From the NCBI GenBank assembly GCA_014860725.1, contig JACZJD010000775.1:1-5678 (forward strand): 5,678 bases of DNA, given 5' to 3'. Each line of letters begins with the position of its first letter. Position 1 is the first letter of the stretch. The notes beneath the pieces were generated by a model that worked only from the letters and a program-made list of their open reading frames with translations, ran no database searches and was not told where the DNA came from. The position numbers and the translations under genes were made by a program. Origin of the DNA: Aquamicrobium sp. GTDB taxonomy: Bacteria > Pseudomonadota > Alphaproteobacteria > Rhizobiales > Rhizobiaceae. Below are positions 5,434 to 5,678 of this stretch, in pieces.

Positions 5434-5678
5434 TCATTCCGTCTCGCGGCCGGAAGTTTCCTCCAGCGCCCAGACGAGCAGGCGGCGATAGAGCCGTTCG
5501 GCAATCCCCTCGGGCTGCGCCAGATCCATGCGCTCCAGCGCCTCGCGATGATGGGAGGCATCGCCGCCGCGCGCCAGCGCCGCAAGCACGGTGCGCGCCG
5601 CGGCCCCTTTTGTGGCCGTGCGCTCGCGCAACAGGGCGAGCGCGGGCAGGAGCCGCCGTTCCTGCGGCGTGAAATCGC
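5434..5678 (-). CDS. Unrecognised protein, C-terminal part (start beyond window)
   Basis: The frame is open from the window edge to TGA at 5434-5436, giving 80 residues of a protein whose start lies outside. The visible part runs from DFTPQERRLL through an Ala/Arg-rich stretch to LERMDLAQPEGIAERLYRRLLVWALEE and ends ETSGRETE. It looks like a soluble, mostly alpha-helical domain with no membrane segment. An internal TTG at 5631 could act as a start for a shorter 65-aa product, but the open frame upstream makes a longer gene more likely. I do not recognise the family. It is codirectional with the DUF3008 gene, 65 bp upstream of it. Confidence 0.6.
   Translation of the reverse strand, partial: DFTPQERRLLPALALLRERTATKGAAARTVLAALARGGDASHHREALERMDLAQPEGIAERLYRRLLVWALEETSGRETE

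Noticed and set aside
1..5678. Mobile elements, CRISPR arrays, tRNA or rRNA genes
   Set aside because: No transposase-like protein, no regularly spaced repeats beyond the single 17-bp duplication, and no recognisable RNA gene. Gaps between genes are all under 100 bp.

Overview
The window looks like chromosome from a GC-rich alphaproteobacterium, probably of the Hyphomicrobiales. I base this on the very high GC at third codon positions, a DUF3008 small protein of the type common in that group, and an aa3-type oxidase cluster with a fused subunit I/III. The genus cannot be read from the sequence.

Bases 1 to about 4550 are a cytochrome c oxidase cluster, almost all on the minus strand. Read in the direction of transcription, it holds ctaG (Bacillus-type CtaG assembly factor, 4554-3826), a small CopD/HemJ-like four-helix membrane protein (3812-3315), coxB (lipoprotein subunit II with a CuA site, 2809-2117) and ctaD (subunit I running into a subunit III domain, 2120 to beyond base 1). 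coxB and ctaD overlap as ATGA. One plus-strand gene, a DUF2231 membrane protein (2837-3337), sits inside the cluster. It is divergent from coxB across only 27 bp and its 3' end overlaps the CopD-like gene by 23 bp. The structural subunits would form a CuA-containing aa3-type terminal oxidase (cytochrome c to O2). CtaG and the CopD-like protein would help with its metal/cofactor assembly.

Bases 4555 to 5678 hold three further minus-strand genes not obviously tied to respiration: an MgtC/SapB-family membrane protein (5089-4637), a 62-aa DUF3008 protein with a strong ribosome binding site and a plausible general-stress (EcfG) promoter (5368-5180), and the C-terminal part of an unrecognised protein (from the window edge to 5434). 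There are no RNA genes, mobile elements or CRISPR arrays.

The main points of interest are these. (1) The oxidase has no K-channel lysine in subunit I (Gln340 instead) and also lacks the subunit II glutamate at the mouth of that channel. Several D-channel asparagines are replaced too, while the key D-channel acids, metal ligands and the cross-linked Tyr are kept. (2) A 17-bp tandem duplication at the ctaG/copD-like junction splits what looks like an ancestral ATGA overlap into two successive ATGA overlaps joined by a 6-codon mini-ORF. (3) Perfect inverted repeats sit on the start regions of coxB and ctaG. The rest is ordinary respiratory and housekeeping content, and I see no clearly new system.
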